Below are positions 23,068 through 36,110 of a DNA stretch of 64,000 nucleotides, one piece after another. A program made the position numbers and the translations under genes. The notes under the pieces were generated by a model. It was given only the letters and a program-made list of their open reading frames with translations, searched no databases and was not told the origin of the DNA. Origin of the DNA: Straminergon stramineum (lineage: Eukaryota > Streptophyta > Bryopsida > Hypnales > Calliergonaceae); NCBI GenBank assembly GCA_963920665.1, contig OY987264.1, forward strand, positions 30,732,906 through 30,796,905, read 5' to 3'. Within the stretch, counting starts at the first letter, position 1, and the number at the start of each line of letters is the position of its first letter.

Positions 23068-26000
23068 TTAACCACTTCCAATACGCGACAATTTTCCACT
23101 CACCAGCCAAAGGACCCAAAGCTTGTACGCAGCTGCATATTCTTTCTGCCTGCAAGCATCATCAAGTTGGTCTGCCTGACAGGCCGCAATACAGGCGTCT
23201 GCAAATTGAAGCTCTCTCTCAGCAAGCTGGGCTGCTGTTTGAGAAAATTCCTCCTGTTCAAGCAATGAAGGTATGCTGCCACCGATATTTGCTTTGACTG
23301 AAAGTGGGGTTGACTCGAACATCCTGGAGTAGTTACTAAAACCCCAGATTAAAAACCGTCGATGTAGCCATAAAGCCTACATACAGAAGTAAGAACGGGA
23401 TGCTTCGTAAATTAGAAGTGCTGAATCTCACAAAACTTGAATGCCATGAAAAAATTAAATCCTGCACCTCTGTTAAGCAGCTGCCTTTTTCTACTTTACT
23501 TTGCAAAGATAGATATCTCAGAAAATTAAGGCCGAAGGACGAGAATGTACCTCACGACCAATAAATAGTTCAATCAAATCCTTGTTCCAGGAAAATTCTT
23601 CCTGGAATAACACGATTGTATCAGTGCAGAATATTCCAGGATTGGCTATAAAATCATATAGCATGTACAAGGTTGAAACATAAGCTTCATGAAAAAGAAA
23701 GGAGTACAAGCCATTTTCTTGGCAATCAAAAAGAAAAGTTGTAGTTGCTTCAGGGTGTCGAATACTAAAATACGAAATGATGACCCTAACCTATACGTCA
23801 TACACTAATCCTACAACCTGTAAATAATATCAGGAAATTGAGATAACTGCAATGAGGACTGTGAAGTTTACTACGATACAAAATGGTGACCTAACCAGTA
23901 CGCCATACACTAATTTTACAGCTTGTAAATAATATCAGGAAACTGAGATGTCTGCAATGAGAAGTCATAGTGACTAGCACTAATCTCGGATACTGCAATA
24001 AGGAATAATTGATCTGTCATTTTCTACTGACTTCTCGTTCCTCAGAAGATACATACCTTCCATAATGTAGTCACGAATTGCGGGTTCATAGATAAGGCAG
24101 ACGATAAGTTAGCCTGTGCAGTGGAATCGGCTAGAGTTGGACCGCTCACAGTCTTTCCATTGGGCGTTAATCCAGCCTGAAGAAGACCTAATAGAAGACA
24201 CTGCAATAACAGTCTCCCACTCAGTAAGTATACTCCAGTAAAAGACAGCCAAAATCAGAGACTAGGCATAATCAAAAGTTGGACAAATTCCTAAAAACTA
24301 AGTCTAATCTAACTTGACCATGTAAGAATTAAATTATTTTGAGACTATGAGAGACCAAACGAGCCTATCTTATAATAATATCAAGTTCACCAACCTTCAT
24401 ACAGTTGAAAAAGTTAGACACTGGGCAAACAATAGAGCCCTTAAAATATAACTTGCAATCAAGATTATCATGAGCATATATTTACAGTTGGAGAAGACCA
24501 ATGTAATAAGAAGCAACAGGATTATCGCAATGACCAACCCGCCTATAGTGGAAGCAGCAGTTATCAGCTACATGTTTTTGCGCCCATCTCTTTGTATCTT
24601 GTAATTCCAATGACGCCTGCGTCACAAAAACAAACCAATCAGAAAAGCGGTGGCATACAAAACGAAACACAATGCATTAGTGGGCTTAGCATTTAGTATA
24701 GAGCCAGGAATTTTGTAGAAAGACAGGAGGATTAGAAAATCATAGAAAATAGACCTGCTTAAGTGTCATACGTGAGACTAGCCAATAGCGATGGCGCCAC
24801 GCCCGGTAGTTCATCGTCGACCTCTGCACCACAGGTGAACAAGAGATATTTAGTCACGCGGACACAATGGTCAGATAATGATATTGCTACCCGTCGTTTT
24901 GCATCTTTCTCGAAACGCATGTAAACTTCATAGGTGTAAGAGGTTGGAATCTTTATCAGAACTCTTCGTTCGCTCCTAATACTGAAAAGCTGGGATTACT
25001 CTTTCTAGAACGTTCAGTAAATCGCCTACTTGATACTCAAGTAACTAATGGCATTTGTCAGACTAGGGTAGAGATCGTCTGCAGTGTGACCGTAAATGTA
25101 TCGTCTTGTTCATAATCGGGCAAGCCCTTTAAAAAATGAACTAATTCTACAAATTGGAAAGAATATTTGATTAAGGCACAGCAGGTGATAGAAAATTTAA
25201 TGGAAATTCAAATAGTATACCCCAGCAATGGCTTCGACAAGCATTGAATCTCCTTTGAGAATCGAATCCAGAGTCTTCCAACACATTCCACCAGAAATCA
25301 TCTGGTTAATAATCCACCGCCTGCCCAAAACATGTCCCCAGAAGCAACGTCAAGAAGCTGAAAACTGCTACGTACTTGGGAAGATACAACTTAAGGAATA
25401 ATTTATTGTGTAAACACGCACGAGAAATAATCCCTAAAGTAACAACTACGGCTATAAGTATCACTAACAGGAAAACGATGTTACAAACAGAAAATTGTGA
25501 ATCTGTACAGAACAAAATAAAGTCTGAAATCAGCAGACACAAACTATTCATTCCAAGAGGCAGCAGCCATGATTGGAGGAACCATAACTCAACTGTTTGA
25601 ACACCTTGGGTACTGCTTGAAAAATCTACTGAAGCAACCCCCTTCTTAGGATCCAAAATAAGAATCGATCTGCTAAAATATTAAAAAATGTGATACGATC
25701 AAAATAGAAACCAGCAGCCCGAATATCTTGAAAGTAAAACGAACCTGTAAGCCCACGACTCCTCGCTCTTGGGCCCATACGCTAACACCATGCCCGCTAA
25801 ACGCAGCTCAGCCAAAAGAGAAGCTTCAGTAGCCTCAATTCTCGACAGTATGCGCTTTCTACAACAAAGAAGTGTAATGGCTAGAGAACTTCAGGGATGC
25901 TGATATATGGTCGTCAAACTAAGAGATCACGGATGCGATACTTCAACATGCACACCTAAAGCAACTGCGATGACTGCCTGCAGCACCTAAGCATGCAGGC

Positions 26001-27538
26001 AATTAATGTCGCCTATTTGAGAATGTTTTACAGCTTCATTCACCTCGATATCACAGTTTATCCTTCTGTACAAGCGTAATAGGTCTAAGTGGTGATTAAA
26101 AAGAGCTTACCTGGTATTCCAAGCACTTGCAAAGTCACTGTTCACAATCACCAACACTCTCGTGTAAAGCATGAGATTCTTCTGCACTAAGGCCTCCTCA
26201 TTTCCACTGTCCGTGTCAACAACTTTCAAATCACCATTTGCATGTCCATTTTCCAAGCTAATATCAGAGAGTTGGGTGCTGAGGGTAGTGGCATGTGTGC
26301 TAGCGCTCCTTGCACCAGTCATCCATTTCGTGTATACTTTCCTATTTGCAAGAAACTCTCTCTTGGCAACTTCGTAAATAGGGGCAAGGGCAGGTACGGC
26401 AATGGCGAGCTTGTGATGAGAACACCAAAATGCCGATTTGTCATATGGAAAGTTGATAGCTTCTCCTTGCACACTGTTTAGATAACTCTGATCCGGATTG
26501 GTCCCAGGCGGTTCAGCCTCCACTTCATGTCCTTCAGTTCTCTGAGAACAATCCTCCGCATACTCAATAGAATCATCCGATTCCTCTTGACCATCAGATT
26601 TCCTCCTTGTTTTCATAAAAAAGGGTCTCTCCTGATCTAAAGCAAAGTTTTCGAGAGAATGCAAACTCTCAAGTTGAGACGGATGCACAAACCCAAGTTC
26701 ATCACTGCAGCACACATCGAAATAGAGTGTCAGGCCAGCTAGAGATATAGCTAGAAGTAGTCCTTTCCAGAGTTTAATTTTGGTGAAGCAATGACAACTG
26801 TCATTGCACTCACTTCTGCACGCAATAATTCCAGCAGTTATCTCAAAAGTTGTCTAAAAAATTCTGTAAAAAAATCCGAGTGAGCTGAAGAAAGACATAC
26901 ACCCGCATCAATTACATTCGCTGATCCAACGGTAAGAATCCCAATTAAATTCGAAAACTCATATGCGGCAATCCACAGCACCAGAAATGAAACATTCAGG
27001 AGCTAACAGATAATAAAATTGATCCAAATCTCGCTTCAAATATATTCGACAATACTACTCAGACCGTAAACACTCGATACAATCTAGGTCAATAGGTCCT
27101 ATCTATCCCACCGCACAGCTCAGGAAAGAAAGCTTCCCAACGCTCAAAAGTCGGTAGCATCCACGCTCTTCCCGAAAAAAATTCTCGACAGAACCAAAGC
27201 ATGAGCCATCCACGTATCATCTAACATTAGTCGAAGAACCGAGGGAATAGCTATACCTAACAAACTCCCCCAACACACTAATCTCAATGCAGATAGTCCA
27301 ACATCTGGTCAATCATTAAAGATCACAACCACGAAAACGAAAGAATTAAAACAGAAAATCCATCGAATTTACTGTTTGAAACACGTCACTTACAAGAAAG
27401 AGACAAACACAGAGCGAGCGAGCGAGCAAACGAGAGAGTCACAACGTACATGTAAGGGTCAAATTCAAGAATCGAATGCAAATCCGACACCAATCTCACT
27501 CCACGTTCCCACATATCCTCTTCTTCCGCCTCCGCCAT
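23068..27538 (-). CDS. PTAR1-like protein prenyltransferase alpha-subunit repeat protein (nine exons)
   Basis: Minus-strand exons: 27538-27450, 26704-26111, 25858-25745, 25320-25221, 24823-24755, 24616-24539, 24200-24057, 23601-23551 and 23376-23068. All junctions and phases agree and give 515 aa. Prenyltransferase-alpha (PPTA) repeats are recognisable: SDFASAWNTRKRILSR, WAYRRWIINQMI, NYRAWRHRYWLVSRM, CCFHYRR and ALWLHRRFLIWGF. Exon order and sequence follow the plant single-copy gene typified by Arabidopsis At1g10095, including EFDPYIDELGFVHPSQL at the start. Animal PTAR1 pairs with RABGGTB in geranylgeranyltransferase type III, which modifies the SNARE Ykt6; a similar role in plants is an inference. 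Exon 2 carries a low-complexity acidic insert (about residues 50-90). The ATG at 27538 follows a GCG-rich leader, and upstream in-frame sequence has no better ATG. Confidence 0.93.
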
Positions 27539-28020
27539 CGCCTTCGCCTTCGCCTCAATTCCGCACTCTCTCACTTCTTCCGTAATCAGAGATCCAGCAC
27601 TTTCTTCTCCACTAAAAGCGATCTCCACCACAGCAGTCGAGTAATCCGCTTCCTTCCAAACTCAATCAAACAAAATCCAAAGAAAAGAAACAAAAAGACA
27701 AAAAGAAAAACGAGAAAAGATAGGAAGAAGCCGCAGCAACTGAACAGGGAACTAAACCTAGAATAAAGGCATTGGACCAAATGCCAGAGAGAAACTCTCT
27801 CTGCAACAGTACAGAGCAGAACAGAGCGTAATAAGAGTACTGCGACATAGGAATGCCCCTGGCCCCAGGGAGGGGGCGGGGAGGACGGGGAGGACGAGGA
27901 CGATGGTCCGAAGGTCTTGGACCAACCTCCAGGGGGTCCGTAGGTCGGACCAAGTCCCGATGAAATCCGTCGACGGGACCGTGTGGGTTTCAAATAGTCT
28001 TACCAGGACACGTGTCACTC
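27539..28020 (-). promoter_or_regulatory. Leader and promoter region of the PTAR1-like gene
   Basis: Directly upstream of the ATG on the minus strand. The stretch 27860-27980 is unusually GC-rich for this window and includes a GGGGAGGACG repeat and GGTCCGAAGGTC / GGTCCGTAGGTC near-repeats. The start site cannot be fixed from sequence. Frames called here (27586-27993 and others) are low-complexity and not genes. Confidence 0.4.
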
Positions 28021-28950
28021 TAGGAATATTCAAAAAAAAGAAGGGATGGCCCCTGAAATACTCAGAAAAGGAGCCTTAGTCATTGACCATCCATCAATTG
28101 TTTTTTCTCTGAGGTTTCTTAGCATTGAATAAAACAAGGAGTCTTTGGTTGTCAGTGTTGTATTCCAGCTCGTTGTTTGAGGAAGGTCCTATTCAAATTT
28201 CCTCACATGTAGTAGATTTTGTCAATGCAAAGCTTCCTCTACTTGGGGGTCTAGAACCAATAGAATGAAAATCAGGGCTCCTTTGGAACATCTATCATAG
28301 AGGATCATCTGCAAGGCATGGTTGGTGGAGAATAATTCTATAATTAGATGTCAAACAAAAATTTGAGAAATCATTTCTTCATTAAGAAATAATCTACAAG
28401 ATTCTTTCTCTACCAAAACAAATTCTTATTGAAAATAAAGAATGCACCTATGACATATAATATTTATTATTTGAATGCAAGATTCTTCTTTGTCAAAGAA
28501 ACTAACAAGATGAATAGTTTCATTTTTTGTTTGAGCAATTTCTTTGAAAATCATTCGTTGAACTTTAGTCCTCAATGTCCCTCCTAGGTTGATTTTATGT
28601 AAAATGAAAATGTTTATTTGTGCAAGAAGCATAGCTATATGTCTATTATAAAAAAATCCCATTTGATTGAAGGTTTTTAGTCCATTGCATTCTCATTCAT
28701 GTATTTTTTCATTCATTTGTTTATGCTAAATCCTAATGACATCCAAATGTATTCTCAATAAAACCTTACAAGTTGCAACTTGATGAAACCTTTTCAATGA
28801 TGTTGCATTATAGTAGGACTCCATTCTAGATAATATAATAACAAATAAGTAATGACATATGGCATCTATATATACAATATATAATTGAAGCTTTAGAAAG
28901 AACTAATCTATATTTAATTTATATTTGTAAGAATAAATCCAAAGACTGAA
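28021..28950. other. AT-rich intergenic DNA
   Basis: Nothing recognisable; the frame at 28426-28662 has no features. Confidence 0.4.
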
Positions 28951-29615
28951 TTAACCCCTAAACGCCCATTGCAATGTACATTGGATTTTGGGGGTTTTTT
29001 TTGGAGGGGGGATATTCAAACACCACAAAGCTTAACCCCTAACCACTTTGACATCCTTTTGGGGGATGGTGAACAAATTGAACCTTGAATTTCATCCTCT
29101 TAGTTCTTTGGATGAAAGTTATTCTAATTTGTAGAGATACTTTATCAAGTTGTTGTCCTAAAGGTTGGATTTGGTGTTGCTAGAGTACATATTTTTCTAA
29201 AATTACCAATGTGGAAGTATGTTAAGTGGTTGACCAAGCCAAAATTGCATTGACTCTAACTCAAAATTGGATTTACAAAAATGAGGTCATAGATTTTAAG
29301 AACACAAAAATTTCAAAAGATCACCATGTAAAGAGAACCTCATTTCAAGTGCATTCCAACAAATTTTAGTCAAAAAATGATAATATTTTGCTTGTAATCA
29401 AATTTAGAAGGAATTTTGATATTTTTCTTTCAAAATTTATAAGAAAATATTGGTGATAACATTGGTGAATCTAACTATACAAGTAGAATCTACAAATCAA
29501 AATCTACAACTTTTATTTGTATATCAATTCCAAAATATGCTTCCAAATTGCACTTTAGTATGATTTTTCTCAAATTGTTTTAGGGGGTAATAATGGCCAA
29601 GGGTATTAGGGATTC
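28951..29615. mobile_element. Family A element disrupted by a nested family B element
   Basis: Outer copy: TTAA-CCCCTAAACGCCCATTG at 28951, with its other end at about 29591-29615 (GGCCAAGGGTATTAGGGATT, matching GCCTTGGGTATTTAGGGG of the 3741-4386 copy). Just before the interruption it keeps TTCAAACACCACAAAG, matching CCAAACACCACATTTG near 4347. Inside it, starting at TTAA-CCCCTAACC (29032) and running to about 29587, is a family B copy. The outer copy is short, so it is probably a deletion derivative. Confidence 0.6.
29032..29590 (+). mobile_element. Family B element nested in family A
   Basis: Aligns over about 500 bp with 37545-38127 and, inverted, with 4391-4959. It starts TTAA-CCCCTAACC; the end is TTTTAGGGGGTAA, a mutated form of GGGG-TTAA, and about 25 bp near the right end are missing relative to the 37.5 kb copy. 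Confidence 0.7.
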
Positions 29616-30418
29616 ATAAAATAAATTCAAGACCTTCATAATTGTAAAGAAATTTAACACCATTGAAACATAATTAAAAGGTGACTCCAATCATTTGTAA
29701 ATACATGGATTGTAATAAAATTCATAATTCATTACTATTGCTTTCATTTTATGACATCCCATTCAACTTCCTTCCTCATTGTAATTCTTGGTTTAAGAAA
29801 AATCACAACTAACAGCATATAGAACGATCAACACTAAAATGACCTACATGACATAGGGATTGAACAACTGATCTAAAATATGATAATTTAAAAAGCATTC
29901 AAAAAGCATGTCCTAAAAATCTAAATAATAAATATAGACTAGTAGAAATTTCAACAAGAGGACATAGAGATTATGGCACCAATTTCAAAAATCTAAAAAA
30001 AGGACTTTGACTTATTTACCTTTTGCATACAAAATTCAAACGTCATTCTAATAGTTCATCTCAGTTTGACTACGATTTCCCTATGTGATAAAAAAATCAA
30101 ACCTCACTGTTACATAATCATGGTTGTCATGAAACTCGCTCAATTAAAAAACAATCATTGTGTGACATTGGGTTAGTAGGAAGACTAAATTAAGGACAAC
30201 AATGTGGGGTAGCAGGAAGTCAGTTCATCATGTACACGTGAATTTGACATCACGAAGTCCAAAGTAGAAAATATGAACATTTAGTTTCAGGTTCTACTAA
30301 ATGGACTTATTGGACGTGCAAGATTTTAAATTGCATTTTGATTACAATAAAGTCTGGAAGGCACCAACGTGTAAGAGAAAATCCTGACACTTGAGAGAAA
30401 GTGAACAGTCACCGTCAC
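29616..30418. other. Intergenic DNA with the 3' flank of the OTU gene
   Basis: AT-rich; it should include the 3' UTR of the minus-strand gene that stops at 30419. Nothing else recognisable. Confidence 0.4.
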
Positions 30419-33400
30419 TCACTCAGCAGCCTTCCCTTTCCTTCTGATATTTTCCCCAGTGCCAGAGCCATGAGTTTCTGTCTCTAACAAATAGCACAGC
30501 ATGTTATTGATGTTGTCCCCAAAGATGCTGTGCGCTTCCATAACTCGCAAATATCTGAACCCCATAAAGAGCAGCATCCGGACATTCTCTGTTATCACGC
30601 TATCTTCATTCTGAGTAGACGTTAGTGGGACGGATCGTCGGTTGAAAGCCTGAAGAGAATTCGTCACGTCGCCGGTGCTTCTGGGACTTCCAGCTGCAAT
30701 CAACAAGCATCGACAGACATATGGTTAAAAGAAATTAGAGTTAAATAATTCTCCAATCGAACACCATTAGCTGAGCTTTGAATCTTGTGTTGGCCACTTG
30801 TTGCTTAAGTGACAATTCGCTCAAAAGCTTAATAATGGTGATGGCGGTCCCAACAAAAATGATTTAACCGAATAACTCATTTACTCTATGGCATGCTATT
30901 TTGGTATCACATTATTTCACGGATGACAAACTAGAGTCAACAAGGTACCTTCCTTCCCAATCACCCCCGAGAGCAAACTTCCAACTAGATGGCCACGAGT
31001 GCACAGACCAAATTTCAAAGGTCGTAACATGACCCATCAAAATCTGTAGAGGTAATTGTCTATGAAAACACTTTAAGGTAAAGAACCCATCCCCATGGGG
31101 TTCCTTTCCCGAGGGTTGAAAAGTCACCCATTTTCAACACAAATGCCATCCAAAACCCTAACCTGCAAGAATGGGATCAACTTCTACCGCAGTCAAAGAT
31201 GCTTTTATCAGTTCCCAAAAGATGCAATTCTCATGGTTCGTGATTGGGACCCTCCTATTTCAAACATGACAATTCATACCCTCTTCATACAATAACCCCA
31301 AACAATTTTATAGGTCCATGGCATCCCCTCATACTCGGGGACGAGTATAAGACCCTCCAAAATAATAGGAAGCGGAAATGGAAACCACAGGAATAAGTTC
31401 CCTACCTTAACAAATTTCGATTAATTATCCAATACACAAACAACATCACACTCGAATAGTAGCCAGAGCAAACCAATTATGTCAATTGAGGAAACGCGAA
31501 ACGTACTAGTCCTGGAAGAGGACGGCTCTGCGCCTGCTGATGTAGAAGTCTCCTCTTGCCAGGAATTGTGAGCTCGACGGCTCTCTCCTTCCAAATACTC
31601 TGCACGAGACGCCTCCATTACCATGCGCTCTATCTCTTGCTCAGTCAATTCCATGTCAGAGTAGTATCGTCCCTCTGCAAGTAGAACCTACATGTTCACC
31701 AACACATAAAAGGATAAAGAATTAAGCCCACAGAACGTTGTAAAACAAGGAACACGTTACCAAACACCACTTCCCAACACAGGACGCTTGAGATTGCAGA
31801 GGTCGATGCGACAAGTTTGAGATCATAAGGAATCCAACAGCTTGATTGGCGTCTAAAATAACTATTTATTCTACCTTGTGTCGTTCAGTTTGAATGTCCA
31901 CTTTGCACTAGTCGAAGTAAGAAAAATGAGCACAAGGAGGTGGTGCTTACATGGCTCCTATGCGGCATGCTAATAAAATATGTTCCGAGCTTCCTCTTTA
32001 AAGGGCAAGGACACTTGTTACACCAAATGCATCATATGGTGTCATAAAAGCAATGGATAAATTTAAGCTTGTTCTCTCAGCCATTCGTTGCATATGATGT
32101 CGGTTCAAATTTTAAGCTTGCTGCTTACACCAGTGCAATATAAAGTGACCCTAAGTAACCTCGGCCTTCCTCTGAATGACTGCGAGAGGTGATCATCCTG
32201 ACTTACAAGTGAACTAGCCTGTGTTTGAAGTTTAAAAGACCAAGTTCACATCAATACGTACCGGATAGATATTGTGCATATGCCGGCCTACAATCTCAGA
32301 TAAGAAATGAAAGTACTCTACCTTGTTTATCTGTTGCTCTTGCTGAGCATTGAGCGCTGCCTTCACCTGTTCAGGCTCTATGTTTCGCTGCATCCACCAT
32401 ACAACACCGGACACGTTAAGTATGAGTCTATGATTCTCCTGTCCAAAATTTGCTGAAAAGTTGAAAATAGGCAACGAAATTTAAATAGTACTTCCACACC
32501 AATCAAACATGTATCAAGAGAAACATTTTAACTTACCCCTCGCAGACTACCAAAACCAAGGCCTACTCCAACGGCTGGGTTGCATGGGTCTACAATGGAG
32601 TTGTAATGATTCCCTCGATGATAGCTCAAACGAATAGGTGGTAAATCGGTTTCATAGCTTCCATGAAATATGTTTATGGGCTCTGACAATACAGCAGACA
32701 GATCAGGGGAGGGGAGGAAATCAGGTTTGAGTGCTGGAATGCGGAAGTCTACTGATTAGATTAAAAAACCAATTACCTTCTATAAAACATATCTGTAATA
32801 TGCAAACGATTCTCTTTCCATAATACGAACCAATGCGGCTGTAGCAACTGACCAAAGACAGAAAGTACCTGTACTATATGAATATATGTGAATCGGTCGA
32901 TTATAAATCTCTGCCATTGCTTGTATTTCCAAGTTATTCCCATAAACCTTCAATGTCACAAGCCAGTTTGTAAGATAAGAAAAAAAAGTTACTAGTTATA
33001 ACACTAACGGATATCTAAGACTTGACAGGTTAGAGCATAATTGTTTAATATCGTTGCAAGTCGAGAAGGAAAAAACAAAAGAGCGGCTAGAAATCCGATC
33101 AACTTCATTGAAACATAGAGCCAAACCTTATCCCTGCGCTTCCTCTTGCAATAAGCTGTGAAACTCTCCGTCACAAATTGTGAGAAATGATCCCTCTCTT
33201 TCTCCTGCAAAAACCAGAACACAACTCAAATTCCATTCATCTCCAAAACGGGACAAAACAACCATCCTTCTCTGTCCTGTCAAATCTGAGTAAGTGACTG
33301 CATTCTAATAGCACCCCAAGGAATCGTCAAATGGGTAATGAACTGATGAAGAGTTTTCAGCTTCACATCGTGCTCCATTTGGCTTGACCCTTAAATGCCT

Positions 33401-35021
33401 AGCATCTAAACAAGAAAGGTTTAGTTACCATCTATGTGAAAGGGATTCACGAGCACATTTTCAACATTTTTAGGTGAAGCTTAGAATGCGCATATGCAAA
33501 TTGAAACATCTAAAGCAGTCAAAAGTTCAGAAAACGAAGAAGTCCTAGAAGTTGAAGAAGGACTAGACGAATCGAATAACATCAATCTGAAAGAGTGCCA
33601 ACCATGTAATCGATACACATCTGCCGAGTCTCATCATACATCTCAGGGTCCCCGTAGACCCGATCTGTCACAGCACGGAAGAGACAATTCCCGTCCTCCG
33701 CCATGTGCCTGACTTCCATCCCTTTCACACGTCGCAGCTCCATCTCAAACTGACGTTCTCTCTCTGCCTGCATCATCACCGATGGAAGTGAACTGAAATC
33801 AATAGCTAACAAAGAATGAGTCGGTCATCTTCACAATCATCCCTACGCAAACATTGAGTATGAGTGCAACGCTCAACAACCACCGTAAGAACTGCATCAC
33901 GTCCATGGTTCATACCATTCCAGAAATATTCCAGATCATTATGTAGAATTTGTGATGTTTCTGTGCTATCTGGCACAGATAACTAGGGTGAAGGTAGAGA
34001 ATACCTCGGTTGACACAAATAGTATCCTCAACCTAGAAAATAGCATGAGATCAAACCAAAGGCCCCAATCTTAATGCAAGTAGGACTCAGGTGGCTCAGG
34101 TCAGTAGCTTACGCCGTCCTTGTAGCCGGAGGGGCCAGGAGTCCAGGGACTTTGTTCGTCAGCACTGTTGTAGCCGTCTCCTTCTCCGTAAGACCTTGGA
34201 GATGTTGGCCGAGAGCTATTGGGAGAACTGCGAATGCCCTTCAATGCTACCGATTTTCTGCGGGAAGTAGGCCCTCGGTTGGCATTCAAAGCGGAGCATC
34301 CTACCCAACCACTTCTGCGTGACGATACAGGCGTGCAGGGTGGAGGAGGGGCTAGAGGGATAGCAGGAGAACACCCAATCACGGGGTCTGAGATCATGCT
34401 TGTGGCCCTTCCTACATCGTTCTCTTCATGGCTGGTGGTTCTCGACACGGGAACTGCGTCGTTGGATACACCTGAAGGTGGACTCACAGGTTGTATACTT
34501 GAAGGATTGGATGTCATAGGAGCTGCCAATGGCATCGAACTGTGAGAAGTTAGGTTACATGACGGTCCTTTGGATTGTGCTTTCCCGGATGGTCTGCTGC
34601 TTAATTCTGATGATCCAGGAAGCTCTTCAGAAGACTTTGACTGCCCCTCTCCATCCAAACTCACCGGGTTCGAATCAGATCCACCCGGATAGAACTCAGC
34701 AGTTGCATCTAATTCCTGAGTCAGCACATGCTGTACTTGCCCGGTTGGAATCTCCTCATTCTGACCTACCAGGGACGCAATCTCGCTATTACCTGCCAAG
34801 GGTGCATATTTTCCACTTCCACTCGCAGCAAGTGAAGAAGAGTGAGGCTCCGCTTTCAAAATATCAGCAGCCTCGCTATCTGAGACATCATCAGAAATGT
34901 CGTTCGCTTGCGAATTAGAGGTCGACGAGGGAGGTACAGAAGCCGAATTTGAAGGAGGAGCTCGAGACTGCTGCGTTTGATTCGACGACCCGCCTCCTCT
35001 TTGCACTACAACTCGCGTCAT
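30419..35021 (-). CDS. OTLD1: OTLD1-like OTU-domain deubiquitinase (eight exons)
   Basis: Minus-strand exons: 35021-34113, 33767-33603, 33204-33127, 32947-32869, 32682-32537, 32387-32322, 31672-31507 and 30693-30419. All phases agree and give 627 aa. Residues 1-303 are a disordered Ser/Pro-rich region starting MTRVVVQRGGGSSN. The OTU domain follows: AEDGNCLFRAV holds the catalytic Asp328 and Cys331, EIQAMAEIYNRPIHIYSYST follows, and LSYHRGNHYNSIVDP holds the catalytic His436. After a linker, MELTEQEIERMVMEASRAEY (about 490-508) is a helical ubiquitin-interacting-like segment. Residues about 568-608 (MLLFMGFRYLRVMEAHSIFG) are UBA-like and the protein ends RRKGKAAE. This order is that of Arabidopsis OTLD1 (At2g27350), a histone-H2B deubiquitinase acting with the demethylase KDM1C; animal OTUD5 is the relative. 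The acceptor of exon 7 (31672) is the least certain; an alternative or extra small exon is possible there. Confidence 0.94.
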
Positions 35022-36110
35022 TGTCTTGATCACCAATCAATACACATCCGTAGCACTAAATTGGCAGCGGCTGACAAGAAAACAGAAGTCTTTGAAGGAT
35101 TTCTCGAACCCCTTACAATAGGGACTTTCCCTGAAGAGCGCACAACACAAGAAAGAGGCCGTTACGACTACTGCGCCCACGTTCTTGGCATCGACATACC
35201 GTATTCAAGCTCCATCGTCAAACTGGCACCAACATCCCAAGATCGAAATTCACTCACCTGCCAATTATTCAAAAAATAGAAATTCCTGTTTTAGGTCATA
35301 CTCCTCTTCACACATCCGAAAGAAAAAGAAAAAGAAAAACTACTTCATCGTGTGTAAATTACATCCGCATTAATTCCCACTCTCCCAAGAAGGTTCACTG
35401 GGAATCCAAACCCTAGACCACACCGCCAAAGACCCGAAACTACTTCTCCTATCATCCCATTCACGCATCCACACACATCCACAACCCTAACAAACACAAA
35501 AAAGACTATCAAAAATGGCACTCCACACAAATCAACGAACTCAACCCTCGAAATTGCGAATTATTACTTTCCAGCTAAATAAAAGCTACTAAGCAATCAA
35601 ATTGTCTTTCTCCCCAAACCTAGCCCATCGACTTCCAACGACGGGCACACTCACTCACTCACTCACTCACAACCAGATCAAAAAGAAATAGCAACAACAA
35701 AATTACTCCCTCCGCAACCTCCCACGCCCAATCAAAATCACAAAATACGTCGTCCACCAAACCCCTGTTCCTTCCCCCACACCCCGCCCCGCCCCGCCCC
35801 GAAATTCATCCATCCCCACGGATGCCAAGATGCAACAAGAACCTACTCCGATGAAACAAAAAAACACCAAATTCGAAACTAAACGCCGGATCCAGAGGAA
35901 TTCAACATCCAAACCACGAAAACGGCACTCCCCAAGAGACGAAAACGGACACCCGACAAAAGAGATGAATCTAAGTTACTCTGAACCAGAAGACGACCTA
36001 TTCTGCACCAAAACATGCGAGAAATCCAGCAAACGAACCTGATAATTGGAGTGAGAGAGCGAGAGCGAGAGCGAGTGATGTGCAGACCGTAAGAAAACTA
36101 ATGCAATGGA
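35022..36110 (-). promoter_or_regulatory. 5' leader and promoter of the OTLD1-like gene
   Basis: No coding sequence. The leader probably contains an intron, since plant homologues often have one and the sequence here is C/A-rich on the plus strand. Simple repeats: ACTC units near 35649-35670, CCCCG units near 35779-35801, GAGAGC units near 36055-36075. The transcription start is probably near 36050-36100 but cannot be fixed. Confidence 0.35.

Noticed and set aside
27586..27993. Several Pro/Ser- or Leu-rich minus-strand ORFs
   Set aside because: Low-complexity GC-rich leader or promoter of the PTAR1-like gene; the family start matches the ATG at 27538.
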